Shown in pieces: positions 36,126 to 47,985 of a DNA stretch of 64,000 bases; the stretch's first letter is position 1, and each line of letters opens with the position of its first letter. The DNA lies in contig CM065801.1 of NCBI GenBank assembly GCA_033398695.1, forward strand, positions 107,377,170 through 107,441,169, given 5' to 3'. The notes beneath the pieces were generated by a model. It worked only from the letters and a program-made list of their open reading frames with translations. It was not told the origin of the DNA and searched no databases. The stretch is from Orobanche coerulescens (taxonomy: Eukaryota; Streptophyta; Magnoliopsida; Lamiales; Orobanchaceae). The translations under genes were made by a program, and so were the position numbers.

Positions 36126-37067
36126 ATGATTATCATGCGACCTTCCTACTTCAGTATGGAGAGAGCTGTCAGGGGATGCACGGGGAGAGGCCGCGGTGCG
36201 GGCCGGAACCCGGGGAATAATCACTCACTACTAGGGAGTCGTACGCAGGACTCATCTCGATCGGAAGATGTTCAGGTTGATCCACTCACTTTTATGCAGG
36301 TCATGATGACCCATATGCAATTGCTTAATCATCATTGCGCCACTCTGGACGAATTAATCGAGAGAACCCTCACGTATGAGCCTGCTGCTAAGGAAATTGC
36401 TGAGCAACAACCTTCATCTGTCAACAAGAAATCAACGAAGCGTAATCGGTCCGAAGGCTGTCGGTCAACCTCCAAGAAACCTCGTGCGGGTCCTAACGTT
36501 TCTGAGCGACCTCCTACGGCGCCTAATCCTGCGGGATCTGAGTCCTGAGCGGCCAGTTCGGCCATCATCTGTTTCAACTGTGGGGCGCCAGGCCATTTCA
36601 GCACTAGGTGTACGACGCTGTCTATCACATGCCATAACTGTGGAATTGTTGGGCATAAGGCCCGTTTTTGCCGAAAGGACTCCAAGTCAGCTCCGTCGGT
36701 ATCTCAGGCCCCGAAGCAATCAGCGATTCAGAATCAGACTACTCTATCAGCGTCGTTTAAGACGATGGAAGCAAATAAATTCGGAGCTCATATTTATCAG
36801 ACGGGAGCGTCCGGTTCGGGGGCCGGCAAGTCCCAGATTTACGAGATGAAGAGGACTAACGATCCGGAGGCCCGAACGAGCTCAGGTATACTCGTAATTT
36901 TATCTAAACCTGTGTGTACCATTTTTAGATACGGTGCACTGCATTCATTCATTTCCGAATCATGTTTGATTAGACTTCATTTGGATATTCCTATTAATTG
37001 TGGACCTTATATCATGGGTCTACCTGGAGGTAGAAGAATTTCCGGAAATCATGAGGTTAAGAACTGA
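36126..37067 (+). pseudogene. gag-pro: gag and protease of element D, shortened
   Basis: One frame runs from 36126 to 37067 with a single TGA at 36546-36548. It has an Arg/Gly-rich start (RGCTGRGRGAGRNPGNN), a short helical piece, then two zinc knuckles in a row, CFNCGAPGHFSTRC and CHNCGIVGHKARFC, at about 36570-36675. The normal retrotransposon gag core between the N-terminus and LDELIERTLTYE is missing. The protease follows with FRYGALHSFISESCL, where the catalytic Asp-Ser/Thr pair of D-S/T-G-A is Arg-Tyr. The product could neither assemble normally nor cleave. About 470 bases before 36126 are leader without a gene. Confidence 0.7.
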
Positions 37068-37298
37068 CCGAATTACACCTAATGACTACGAGTGGTTGGT
37101 GGACCTAATTGTGGTGGAGTTACCTTAGGACGATGTAATATTGGGTATTAGTGGGATGGATCGCCTTGATACCATCCTCAATGATCGTAAGCGTTTGGTC
37201 ACTATCATTTCAGTCATTGGAGCCGAGTGTGTATTTTAGGGAGGTAATCCCCGTTGTTCCAGATGAATTAGTAATATGAGGGAGACAGTGTAATTACT

Positions 37299-37634
37299 CA
37301 ATCGAGGTGTTCAATCATTCATTGTATCATTTTCATCGATTGGCCGTTCTAAGGCAATCGAGGTGTTTAATCATTCATTGTATCATTTTCATCGATTGGC
37401 CGTTCTTAGGCAATCGAGGTGTTCAATCATTCATTACCTCATTGTCACCGATTGGCCGTTCTTAGGCAATCGAGAAATTCAATCATTCATTACCTCATTG
37501 TCACCGATTGGCCGTTCTTAGGTAATCGAGATATTCAATCATTCATTATATCATTGTCATCGATTGACCTTTCTAAAGCAATCGAGTTGTTCAACCATTC
37601 GTAGTAACATTGTTATCATTTGACGATGTACTCC
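37299..37634 (+). repeat. 56-bp tandem repeat, six copies, inside element D
   Basis: Copies start at 37299, 37355, 37411, 37467, 37523 and 37579; each begins AATCGAG-like and contains TTCAATCATTCATT and CGATTGGCCGTTC. The first five are close, the sixth is degraded. It lies exactly between the protease and RT, so it interrupts pol. Confidence 0.9.
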
Positions 37635-37639
37635 CAGAT

Positions 37640-39060
37640 GAGCTACCTGTTTTACCTCCACAGAGAGAGGTGGAATTCGCGATTGAGTTGGAGCCGGTAC
37701 ATCCCCGATATCGAAGGCACCGTATCGGATGACCCCAACCGAAATGCAGGAATTAAAGAACCAACTTGAGGAGTTGTTCGAGAAGGGTTATATTCAATCG
37801 AGTGCGTCCCCGTGGGGAGCACCAGTGTTAATTGTCAAGAAGAAGGATGGTTCATTTCGCTTGTGTATTGATTATCGGGAGTTGAACAGGGTGACAATCT
37901 AGTATAAGTATCCCTTACCCCGTATTGATGATCTCTTAGATCAACTTCAGGGAGCTTCAATATTTTTCCAAGATCGACCTAAGGTCTGGATATCATCAGT
38001 TGCGAATTCGAGAGTCGGACATCGCAAGGACAGCGTTTCGTACACGCTATGGTCAAAATGAGTTCGTAGTTATGCCATTCGAGCTAACTAAGGCACCGGT
38101 GGTATTCATGGAGTTAATGAATAGGATTGGGATCGACTGTTTGGATCAGTTTTTTGTTGTCTTCATCGATGACATGTTGATTTATTCTCGTGACCGAGAG
38201 GAACACGAGGTTCATTTTCATCAGGTTCTCGACGTGTGATGACGAGAGCAACTTTATGGAAAGTTTTCCAAATGTGAGTTCTGGATGTCCGAAGTGACTT
38301 TTCTCGGGCATGTAATTTCATCAGATGGAGTGCATGTTGATCCTCAGAAGACGGAGGCTATCTAAGATTGGTTACCTCCGAAGAATGTTAAGGAAATCCG
38401 AAGCTTTCTCGGATTAGCCGGTTATTATCAGCGGTTTGTGGAAGGATTTTCTAGAATCGCTCAACCAATGACGAACCTTTTGCGAAAGGATAAGAAATAC
38501 ACGTGGTCCGACGCGTGTCAGCGGGGTTTTAAGGAACTCAAGAGCCGGTTAATTTCAGCACCTGTACATTCCTTGCCGCAAGGGACGAAGGATTTGTGGC
38601 TTATAGTGATGCATCCGGGCAGGGTCTCGGATGTGTACTCATGCAGAATAGGAAGGTTATTGCCTATGCTTCACGACAATTGAGACCTTACGAGGTTAAT
38701 TATCCGACCCACGACCTGGAGTTAGCAGCTGTGGTTTTCGCGTTGAATTTGGCGTCATTACCTTTATGGCGTTACCTGTCAGATCTTCACTGATCACAAG
38801 AGTTTGAAGTATATATTTACTCAGAAGGAGTTAAATATGAGACAGAGACGGTGGTTGGAACTAATCAAAGATTACGATATCGAGATCCTTTACCACCCGG
38901 GCAAGGCGAACGTTGTCGCCGACGCCTTGAGTCGTAAGTCCGTTCGGGAGCAGATGCTTGCTCGTTTAGCAGTTCAGAAGAGCTTCAACAGGAATTCCTT
39001 AGACCCGAGATCGAGGTCTGGCTTCAGCGAGTGCAAGGGCAACTTTGCATGTTAGAGATT
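37640..39060 (+). pseudogene. pol: reverse transcriptase and RNase H of element D
   Basis: RT blocks: [20 protein letters not shown] and [14 protein letters not shown] (37730-37890) followed by a [21 protein letters not shown] and [17 protein letters not shown] (38000-38235). RNase H blocks: [36 protein letters not shown] (38438-38790), [19 protein letters not shown] and [14 protein letters not shown] (38804-38940). Several single-base shifts separate the blocks, for example one extra T near 37965. The protein would copy element RNA into cDNA. Confidence 0.8.
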
Positions 39061-39110
39061 TCATCGCCACTTGAGGAGGCAATCAGAGAGAATCAAGGTT
39101 CGGACCCATT

Positions 39111-40500
39111 TTGTTACGCATTCGAGAGGATGTGACTCATGGGAAAGCCCCCGGATTTGTGGTCCAAGAGGATGGACTTTTGCGTTTTAAGAATCGGTTA
39201 TGTGTACCGGCGAATGACGAGTTGAAAAACTCGATTTTGAGACAAACTTTTGCTACCCCTTATTCTGTTCATCCGGGGTCTTGCAAGATGTGCAAAGACT
39301 TGAAACAAAATTACTGGTGGAGTAATATGAAGCGAGAAGTCGCGGAATTTGTTTCGAGATGCTTAACCTGTCAGCAAGTCAAGATAGAACATCAGCGACC
39401 GGCGGGTATACTGAAACCTCTCCCTATTCCAGAATGGAAGTGGGAGGATATTTCAATGGACTTCATCACGAGTTTGCCGAAGAGTCGTCACGGCATGATC
39501 ACAATCTGGGTAATTGTGGATCGCCTAACTAAATTAGCTCATTTCCTTGAGATTAAGGATACGTGGGGTCCCGAGAGACTTGCCCAGCTGTTCATCAAAG
39601 AGATAGTGAGACTGCACGGTACTCCTAAGAGTATCGTTTCTGATCATGACGGGCGATTCGTGTCTCATTTTTGGAAATCAGTTCATCGTGCTATGGGAAC
39701 TCAGCTTAATCTCAGTACAGCTTTTCATCCTCAGTCCGACGGACAATCAGAGAGGACTATTCAGACTTTGGAGGACATGTTGACGGCATGTGTCCTCGAT
39801 TGGAAAGACGATTGGGAAGCCAAACTACCATTGATCGAGTTCACGTATAATAGTAGATGGCATGCTTCGATTAAGATGGCACCTTACGAGGCCTTGTACG
39901 GTCGTCGTTGTCGATCTCCTTTGTGTTGGGATGACTTATCAGAATCAATCAGCACCGAGCCCGATATGCTTATAGCCGCCCGTGAGAAGGTAGCTTTGAT
40001 CAGGAGTCGTTTGTTGACCGCTCAGATTCGACAGAAATCTTATGCAGACAATCGTCGCCGACCATTAGAGTTCGAGACAGGTGACCATGTGTTGGTCAAG
40101 GTATCCCCGAGTCGAGGTATCTTCCATTTCGGGAAGCGGGGAAAGTTGAGTCCAAGATTTATTGGACCGTTTGAGATTTTGGAATGAGTAGGTGAGCTAG
40201 CTTATCGTCTGGCCTTACCTCCGGCGTTGAGCCGAATTCATAATGTGTTTCACGGCTCTCAGTTGTGGAAATATGTTGCCGACCCGAGTCACATACTTCA
40301 GTTCGACGATATCGAGATCGCAGATGATCATTCGTGTGAGGAGCGTCCCATACGAGTGTTAGAACAGCGAATCAAATAGTTGAGGAATAAGACGATTCCT
40401 TTGGTTAAAATTCGGTGGTCTAGACACGGAGTCGAAGAGGCTACTTGGGAAACCGAGGATAGTATGCGGGAGAGTTATTCCGAGTTGTTTGACCCTTAGT
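39111..40500 (+). pseudogene. pol: integrase and chromodomain of element D
   Basis: A long open frame (39111-40187) holds the zinc domain (HPGSCKMCKDLKQNYWW, CLTCQQVK), the catalytic core (first Asp in SMDFITSLPK, second in IVSDHDGRF, Glu in SDGQSERTIQTLE) and the end MAPYEALYGRRCRSPL. A TGA at 40185 ends it; the same frame continues with VGELAYRLALPPAL and a chromodomain, RIRVLEQ-like start and IRWSRHGVEEATWETED, with one more TAG at 40378. Both stops look like C-to-T changes from CGA and CAG. The chromodomain marks it as Tekay/Del type. Confidence 0.85.
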
Positions 40501-40515
40501 TTCGGGGACGAAACT

Positions 40516-40533
40516 CTTTTAAGGGGGGGTGTA
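40516..40533 (+). other. polypurine tract of element D
   Basis: CTTTTAAGGGGGGGTGTA directly before the 3' LTR. Confidence 0.8.
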
Positions 40534-42958
40534 TGTAATACCCGGTTGTAATTCAGTCTTTATCATTCAGTAATTTCATTCGGTAATTGTCACTATGTAA
40601 TTTTTCACTTGTTAATAATCATTCATCCGTGTTCACCGTTCGGAATAACTTCGAGTTGTGTATCTATATTGTTCAGTGTATCTACCTTATTCGGGAATCG
40701 AGACAAGAGTATTATCTTGATTGTTGTAATTGATTCATTAGTCGATGTTGACGTTGGAATTCATGTCATTTCAAATCTCTTCATTGTTCAAATCATGTTT
40801 TTTTTTTGGACGAACCCTTGTAATTATTGCTTCGGACCACCGTTTTGGGGTTTTCACACTTCCATTTCGTGTTATTGTTTCCCAAATATTGATTCCTATT
40901 GCTTCTTTCACTTCCCGGGTCATTTTTCTTCATCTTAGGACCCAAGGGGGGTGTGGGCCGCGGCGCACACACACATTTTCCAATTTTTGGCCGAGCAGCC
41001 TGTATCGTGAGCCACGGCTCATGCCGACAGGGCCGCGGCACACTGCCGAGTCACTGCCGCGGCACACCCGTCCGGGCCGCGGCACACCCGTGTTGCAATT
41101 GTTTTGGCCGACCCCTCTGTATTGTGAGCCGCGGCTCATGCCGACATGGCTGCGACACACTGCCGAGTCACTGCCGCGGCACATTCGTCTGGGCCGCGGC
41201 ACACTGCCGATCACTGGGGGAAATTTTGGCCCTGTGCCGCGGCACACTTCGGCCGGGCCGCGGCACACTTCGGCCGGGCCGCGGCACACAGTGCAGTCAG
41301 CACTATAATTGCGTTTTTCAGTGAGATTCACTCATTTTTTTCATTTCATCCACCTTGTCCGAGAGACAAGGCTTGAGGGAAAGAATTTTCATCATCTATC
41401 ACTTGAGTGTTTGATTTTCTTCATCTCCTTTCGATCGTGAAGCTCGGATTGTGGATCTAACGCGATTTCATCGGATTGAAGTACTTAGATCTTCAAAGGT
41501 AATATTCATCAAACCTCTTGGATTTCGATTTTGTATTGAGATATGATGTTTTGGATGTTAAGATCATGTTTTATGAAGTGATATACACATGATTATGGAC
41601 ATGTTTGATTATTCATTGGATTATTGAAGGATTATTCCAGAACACTTTGAATATTGTGTTGGATTTGGGGGTTTTCGATTAATTGTTGTTGAAATCACGA
41701 TTTTGGATATTCATAATGAATTATTGATCGTATTGAAGATGTTTTGTTGGTTTGAAACACTTCTTGGGGATTTGATGTTGGTATTATTGAGGGTTGGTTA
41801 TAAACAATCGAAGTTTGGCCACAAAGTGTTCGATATAATGCCCCAATGAACTTGGTTTAATCGTATCGACGTTTTGAGTTCGTTATATTCGTGTTTGATT
41901 CGTATATTGAATGGATTGTTTGGAATTGCATTATTCAAGGTTGTTCGAGCGACCGATATCTGAATTAGGATGTTGTTCGTGGAAGGATAATTGTCATCGG
42001 TGTTGTGTAAGTTAATTCTTACTCGGTTAAAAGGATATTCATTCCTTTTGTTGTTGTTTCTTCATAATCATACTCATTCATCATTGTATTAACCGTATTG
42101 AGACTTGTAATTGTCGAATAATCACTTTATTCACGAGGAACGACGGTTCCAATCATTTCATTGGGTTATCAATCACTTCACTATTAATTTCATCTCGATG
42201 AGTCATTCTTCACCCTGTCGAATTATTATCCATTGATATTCATTGTGGTCATTGTCGTTCATATGACCTTCTGGTTCATATTGCGTGGCCGGGTGCGGAT
42301 GTGTGGAATTTTTAGTCGGGCACGCGATGGCCATGTATTGGGAGTGATACATTGGACTGTGCACACGGTAAAGATTAGCTCCGTGAGACTAATTAGGTAC
42401 AAGAACGGGTGTGTCCGGTCATCCGTCTTGTACACTTGCACAGAACACTATGGGCGTACTATGATACTCCTCTTCAGCGTAATTCATAACTAAGGATATT
42501 TCATAACTTCAGATATATCATGATTGTGTATTTTCAACCCTTGAGGATTGTTGTTCTGTGTAACTGACTCCGTTTGGGGATTTTGTTTTCAGGTCATGGC
42601 AAGGCAAAAGCAGGGGAATAGCATGTTGACGGCGAGGAGTCCCAGTGATACTAGAAGGGGCCCCCAGTCTTTTCAGTCATTTATTCAGTCATTTATATTT
42701 CCTTCATTTATTCCGATGCAGACATTCCGTTTGAATACTCATTTCACTCAGTGTTGTATATTTTATCTCCATATAAAATATACATGTATTCTGTATTATC
42801 CTGGGTATGTTGTATGAAACTCCTCATTGGAGTAGTTATTGTTGTAATGTGGTTCGGTACTACATTTACCCTGTGTAATTCATTCATTTTCATTCGCCTA
42901 GTGGGTCCCAGTCGGGGGTCCACGACACTATAATATCTGCCTAGTTTGGGGTGTTACA
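40534..42958 (+). repeat. 3' LTR of element D
   Basis: Matches 33259-35658. Intact CCGCGG sites at 40958, 41033, 41056, 41076, 41129, 41173, 41193, 41237, 41258 and 41279. It has an extra 21-base unit near 41258 compared with the 5' LTR, which accounts for most of the 25-base length difference. Confidence 0.9.
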
Positions 42959-43066
42959 GTTAGCTCTGGATCTGCTTTACGTACGTTAATTATTCTACAT
43001 AATGTACGTAACAGGGCTTACGTACATAAAGCTTTAGGCCTAACGTATGTAAATCCATCCTGATTT

Positions 43067-43073
43067 TATAAAA
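43067..43073 (+). promoter_or_regulatory. TATA box of solo LTR G
   Basis: TATAAAA in GATTTTATAAAAGGACACC, just downstream of the TACGTA sites at 42978, 43005 and 43019. A CT-rich leader-like stretch follows. Confidence 0.65.
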
Positions 43074-44700
43074 GGACACCTTCCCTTTCATTTCTTCCGA
43101 CCTAAAAATGGTCGCTTCCCCTCCTATACTGTCCTCCACCTCCCCTAAACCGATTTTAGCCTCCCTAATCAAGTGCCATCCTAGTAGAGTGGGTTGATCA
43201 AACTCCGAAGAAGGCTTTTAGGGTGTTATCCTTCCGTTCTTCATCGATTTTCGGTGTTCTTCCTCGTTCCTCGATAAGTACGGTGAGTTATCTAACTTTT
43301 GAATATTTTTCTGTGTTGATAGCTATGATTTCGGGTGTTTGGGTAGTCTACAACTCTTGATGGTAATCAAACCATTAAAAACTAACATCAATCATAAACG
43401 TTAACCGTAAGACTATCTCGAACGAGCAATTCATATGCATACCATTGTGAAAATTATATGTCGGATAGTAGCCTTAGGAGTGAATCTATGATGACGATTT
43501 TATTGTGTTAGTCATGTAACTAAGTATGCTTAATTGATCCGATTATCGTTTTTAAACTCATTGAAATTGCCAAAGTGAATTAGTTATCAATTACCGTATC
43601 AAAGAACAATCGTAAACAGTGATCATGCTAGAATTATGCTCGATTATTCCACCCTGGAATTGAAAGAGAATTTTGAACTAGTAGTTGATAATTGGACAAT
43701 TTTGGTTGTAGTATAATCACCTTGGATGAATAATGCAAGTAGTATTGTGATTATAATGTTTTGATAAAATGATAATCTCAAAAATTGAGGATTTTGAGTA
43801 GCTCACCTTATCGTCAATCGTAGGAGCGTGGCCTAAATGTTAGGGAGTTGTAGTTGGATAAGAACTCCATCAGGAAGGGGGGGGGAAACATTGTTATTCA
43901 TTTTCTTACGAGGCATTAATCGCGAAAATGTAATTAGGTTGAGCTCTGGATCTATAGTGGCCGCTCGACCTATCGTTGCTTGAAGGGAGTTACCTCGTCG
44001 GACTTGAGTCAAGTGAATCTTGCTCGGACTATGTAATATTAAAATTCCAGAATTTTATGTGTGTTACTATCTATGGAACTGTGCTCGTTTTACTTACCTT
44101 GTCCGGAGTATTCCTGAGTAGATACTTCTGTGACCCTTGGTTCCGACCGTGGGAGTTTATATGTTGATGTACCTTATGGAACTGTGTTGCGGGATAAAAC
44201 CTGAATGGTCCGGAGTATTCCTATGTAGATGTTTCCATGACCCTTGGTTGCGACCTTGGGAGTTTATGTGCTGATAAAAGAGAGAACGTTGAATATTCGG
44301 TGATAACATTGTTCTACGGATTTATCTGATTCTATCAATGAATTTGGTTCGTTTTGTCTGACCTAGGTTGACTGACATGATGCGTCGTGTCAGGCAAATT
44401 TGTTGAATATATGCAGGACGTTCCCGAAGGTTCTGGTCAGGCTTGAGCAGTGTTGGGAAGAAGCCCTGTTATTTTCTTAAATTGAATTTTGGAAACATTC
44501 CAGTTATGTAATAACCGTATGTACGGACATTATTTTTCTTTTGTATTTCAATTCGTACGGATGCTATCATGAGAATACTTCCGCAAACCACTTGTTAAAT
44601 AAATTATTTTTAAAACTCTTTTAAAAACTTGACTTGTGGGTCCCATATGGGATTCACGGCGCTGTGGCATCCCGGTTAATTTTGGGGGCGTTACACTTGC

Positions 44701-44840
44701 TTAGCCTATTGATGACATAGTGTGGTGCATTTTTTGGTAAACTCGGATCGTCCAACCAATCTTTGCATGCCAGAAGACGCGAGTAAAATGTAGTAGGAAC
44801 CCTCTTACATGGCGTCATCCTAGGTTTGACCATTCTAAGA
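44701..44840 (-). pseudogene. unrecognised coding remnant L, upstream part
   Basis: On the minus strand the frame reads MVKPRMTPCKRVPTTFYSRL and then KDWLDDPSLPKNAPHYVINR with no stop, and it stays in frame with the part at 32680 if LTR G and one copy of the 5-bp duplication are ignored. G therefore seems to have inserted into a coding sequence. The frame is lost where copia A2 begins at about 44838. Family unknown. Confidence 0.45.
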
Positions 44841-47800
44841 AATATTTGTATCTAGGATGTAATTTTCAATGTAAAATTTATATATAATGACGAAGACCGG
44901 AGAAAGATCCGTTTCGAGAAGACGAAGATTCAAGATGAATACTTGTAATTAGATTACGGAGTTTTTGTTTTCTAGGAACGGTCCATGAACCACATGTTGG
45001 TAGCAACTAGGTTGTGAATGGTTGTTTCATATTGTATGAATGCCACAAACGCGCTTAAATGATTAATGTGCAAAGTGTAACGTTAATCGCAAAAATTCTC
45101 CCACGAAAAACTATTAAATTTATAAGGTTTCAAGGTTTTCCTTCCCTCCATCGAGCTTTTGAGAAATTGAAATCCAAACCGGATGTGCTATGCTTCCGAG
45201 TTATCGGGGTAGTCGTTCTGGGAGGATGGATAAATTATCGCAAGCGCATTGGATGCCTTCAGTTGGAGCAAATTTTATCCCTAGTAACCTGATAGGTTGC
45301 CGGATAAGATTCAATTGTGAAACTGATTTACGTCGATGGTATAAACTTAACTTGTTCACGAACCATAGAAACCGTATAGGTTGAGGGGAGTGAACAAGGG
45401 GAATAAGAAGATCAAATCATCCATTAGATGGGTTGGTGTTGGACACCACTTTATGAAAATTAATAGACTAGAAACCTGTTCGGTTGCCCTCTATTAAGGT
45501 TTATAAAGAACTCGATCACCACTATGAAGTAGAGCGAAGATACTTTCGGATTTCACATGGGAGTGTGTTATTCCGATAAAAATAGTGGGAGCTGGGTAAC
45601 AAGAATAGAAAATACCTTAATTCTATACTCAGATCATAATTGAACGAGTCACAATTAATCTATCGTACTTAATGCAGACATAACTCTCAATATTACAATG
45701 AATCCACTCGCAATTCTACTAAAAAAGAACACCTTGAATGGACCTAACTTTTTGGATTGGCTCCGCAATCTGATGATAGTCCTCAGTTAAAGGCACTGGG
45801 ATACGTCTTGGAGATGGACATTTCGGCGCCTCCAGTGCGGACTAGAGCCAATCAGGAAGAGATTGAAAACCACGAAAAGTGGGTTAAGGATGACGTAAAA
45901 GTCCGTGCATACATGATGTCTTCTATGTCTAATGAGCTTCAGAGAGCTCATGAGAAAATGACTTCTGCTAGGCAGATTATATCTCACTTAAACGAGCTTT
46001 ATGGTGAGCACAGCAGAACTGCTAGATATGAGATATCCAAGCAACTGTTTGGTACAAGGATGAAGGAAGGTGAGAGGGTTGGGGAACACATCCTCAAAAT
46101 GATATCCATGATCGAGAGATTCGAGGCTCTTGATTTTAAAATGGATACTTCTCTCCAAACTGACCTTATCCTACAGTCTCTCCCTGATTCCTCTCACAAT
46201 TTGTTATGAACTTAAACTGCAATGAGATTGCATGTAATTTAGCTGGGCTAATGAACAAACTAGTGACCGCTCAGTCTCAGATGAAGACTCCACGGATGAA
46301 GGAGTGTACTCTTGTGATTTTTTTTGACCTCGGAGGTCTAAAAATAAGAAGAAAAAGACCAAGAAGCATACTGGACCACATGTCAAGGACTTCAAGGGCA
46401 AGGGCGAGGCCTTGATGGTTCCAAAGAGTAAGGAGAAGGATGCTTGTCTCAAATGCGGTGACCTGGGCCACTGGGCTAGAGACTGTCCAATTCTTCATGG
46501 CACTTCAGGTACAAAACTTTTAGTTTTTGAAACAAATGGTTATGCTACTGTATTTTCTACTTCCTGGATACTGGATTCTGGTGCTAGTTCTCATATTTGT
46601 ACTGTGAATTAGGATCTGGAACAAAGTAGGAAGCTTGGAGCTGGAGAAGTTATGATCACTGTCGGAAGCGGGCATAGTGTCGAGACAACTGACATAGAAT
46701 CATTTCTTTTGGGTTTAGAATCCGGTTTTTGTTTTGACTTCAGAAGATATACTTGTCCATTCCGGTCATGGACCGAAAAGGCTTTTCACTTTTCATTGGT
46801 GATGGTTCCTGCAAAATTTATTTCAGAAATAAACTAGTGGGTACTGCTACATTGTTAAATGGATTGTATCATCTAAATCTCAGCAACAAAGTAGCTGTGA
46901 ATACTATGACTAGAAAACGTGGTAGGTATGAAACCAATAAAGTTTTGAAATGGCATCTTAGACTTATGGGTCCACTGGGATCGAATCCTTTTCCTACTTG
47001 TGAATATTGCCTTAAAGGCAAAATGACTAAGTCCTTCTACACAGGGACTTTTGAAAGAGCCGCTGATAAATTGGGATTAATCCATACCGACATATGTGGT
47101 GCTTTGGAAGCAACACATGACGGATATCAATATTTCATTACGTTTACAGACGATCATACTAGGTATGGTTATTTATAATTAATGAAACATAAATCCGAGG
47201 CCTTTAAGAAATTCCAGTAATTCAAGTCCCTAGTCGAGAAACAAACTAGAAATCATATCAAAGCACTTCAGTTGGACCGAGATGGCGAGTATATGAGTAT
47301 GGAGTTTGACGAGTTCCTTAAGGAACATGGAATAGTATCACAACTTACACCTCCAGGCACTCCTCAGTTAAATGGTGTGTCAGAAAGAAGGAACCAAAGC
47401 TTGTTGGACATAGTCTATTCTATGAGCCTATACTGACTGACCGATTTACCTGTGGGGGTATGCATTCCTGACTGCCGCTTACATCTTAAACAGATGTCCT
47501 TCCAAATCCGTTCCTAAAACTCCACATGAGATGTGGGAGGGAAGGAAACCAAGTCTTAATCACATTAGGATTTGAGGATGTCCCGCCTATATCAAGAAGA
47601 CTAAGGTGGACAAATTGGAAGCGAGGTCCATGAGGAGACATTTCATTGGATTTCTATCTTAAATGATGGGTTATCTATTCTACATGTCCAAAGATCGAAA
47701 GACCATTGTTGCTTTGCATGCACACTTCCTGGAAGATGAGTTCATTCAGGAAGGCGGAACAGGTAGAAATATTTCATTGGAAGAATACAATGAAACTCCT

Positions 47801-47985
47801 CAAGAGACACCTGTGCAAGAAATTAGAACCGAACCTTCTGTAACACAAGTAAAACCACCTTGTGGGTCAAGTAGGGTGTATCAATTACCTAAGAAGTATA
47901 GTTTTATGCACTTGGAGGAACTGGGTTTCCATGAGGTTCCAGGTGATAAACAAGAGACCGACCCGCGACCAATGACCTAGAAATA
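44838..47985 (+). mobile_element. copia A2, first unit of a tandem duplication
   Basis: Leader (44838-45690), gag (frame 45757-46209 with RTRANQEEIENHEKWVKDD), knuckle CLKCGDLGHWARDCP near 46440, protease (WILDSGASSHIC, 46412-46612) and integrase pieces (46753-47178 with ECYLKGK-like CEYCLKGK; FITFTDDHTRYGY). It stops at 47985 in the integrase-RT linker and passes straight into a second leader. Shared breaks with A3 include a 54-base loss before LMGPLGS that removes the integrase His region, stops near 47445, 47574 and 47660. A2 alone lacks about 33 bases near 46756. Confidence 0.8.

Larger units (their letters stand above)
33259..42958 (+). mobile_element. complete Ty3/gypsy chromovirus D (Tekay/Del-like), inactive
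   Basis: LTRs at 33259-35658 and 40534-42958 start TGTAATACCC and end GGTGTTACA. Flanks are GTTAT and GTTAG, a 5-bp duplication with one mismatch. Primer site, gag knuckles, protease, RT, RNase H, integrase, chromodomain and polypurine tract follow in order on the plus strand. It lies within solo LTR G. The main gag domain is deleted, the protease active site is altered, and there are many stops, so the copy is dead although both LTRs are nearly identical. Confidence 0.9.
32681..44695 (+). repeat. solo LTR G (gypsy type), carrying element D
   Basis: Starts TGTAATACCACC at 32681 and ends GGGGGCGTTACA at 44695. Flanks read ATTGC on the left and CTTGC on the right, a 5-bp duplication with one mismatch. 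No internal region or partner LTR exists, so it is a solo LTR. Element D with its duplication occupies 33259-42963; without it the LTR is about 2.3 kb. U3 is rich in TACGTA; the TATA box is at 43067. Downstream at 44071-44172 and 44173-44278 a unit of about 102 bases is duplicated (TCCGGAGTATTCCT, CCCTTGGTT and GGGAGTTTAT recur). Confidence 0.75.

Noticed and set aside
37299..37634. Regular 56-bp repeats as a CRISPR array
   Set aside because: Copies are directly joined with no unique spacers, and the sequence is a plant retrotransposon.
40745..41331. Overlapping frames of 133-187 codons on both strands across the D LTR array
   Set aside because: They translate the GC-rich palindrome repeat in several frames at once, a composition effect.
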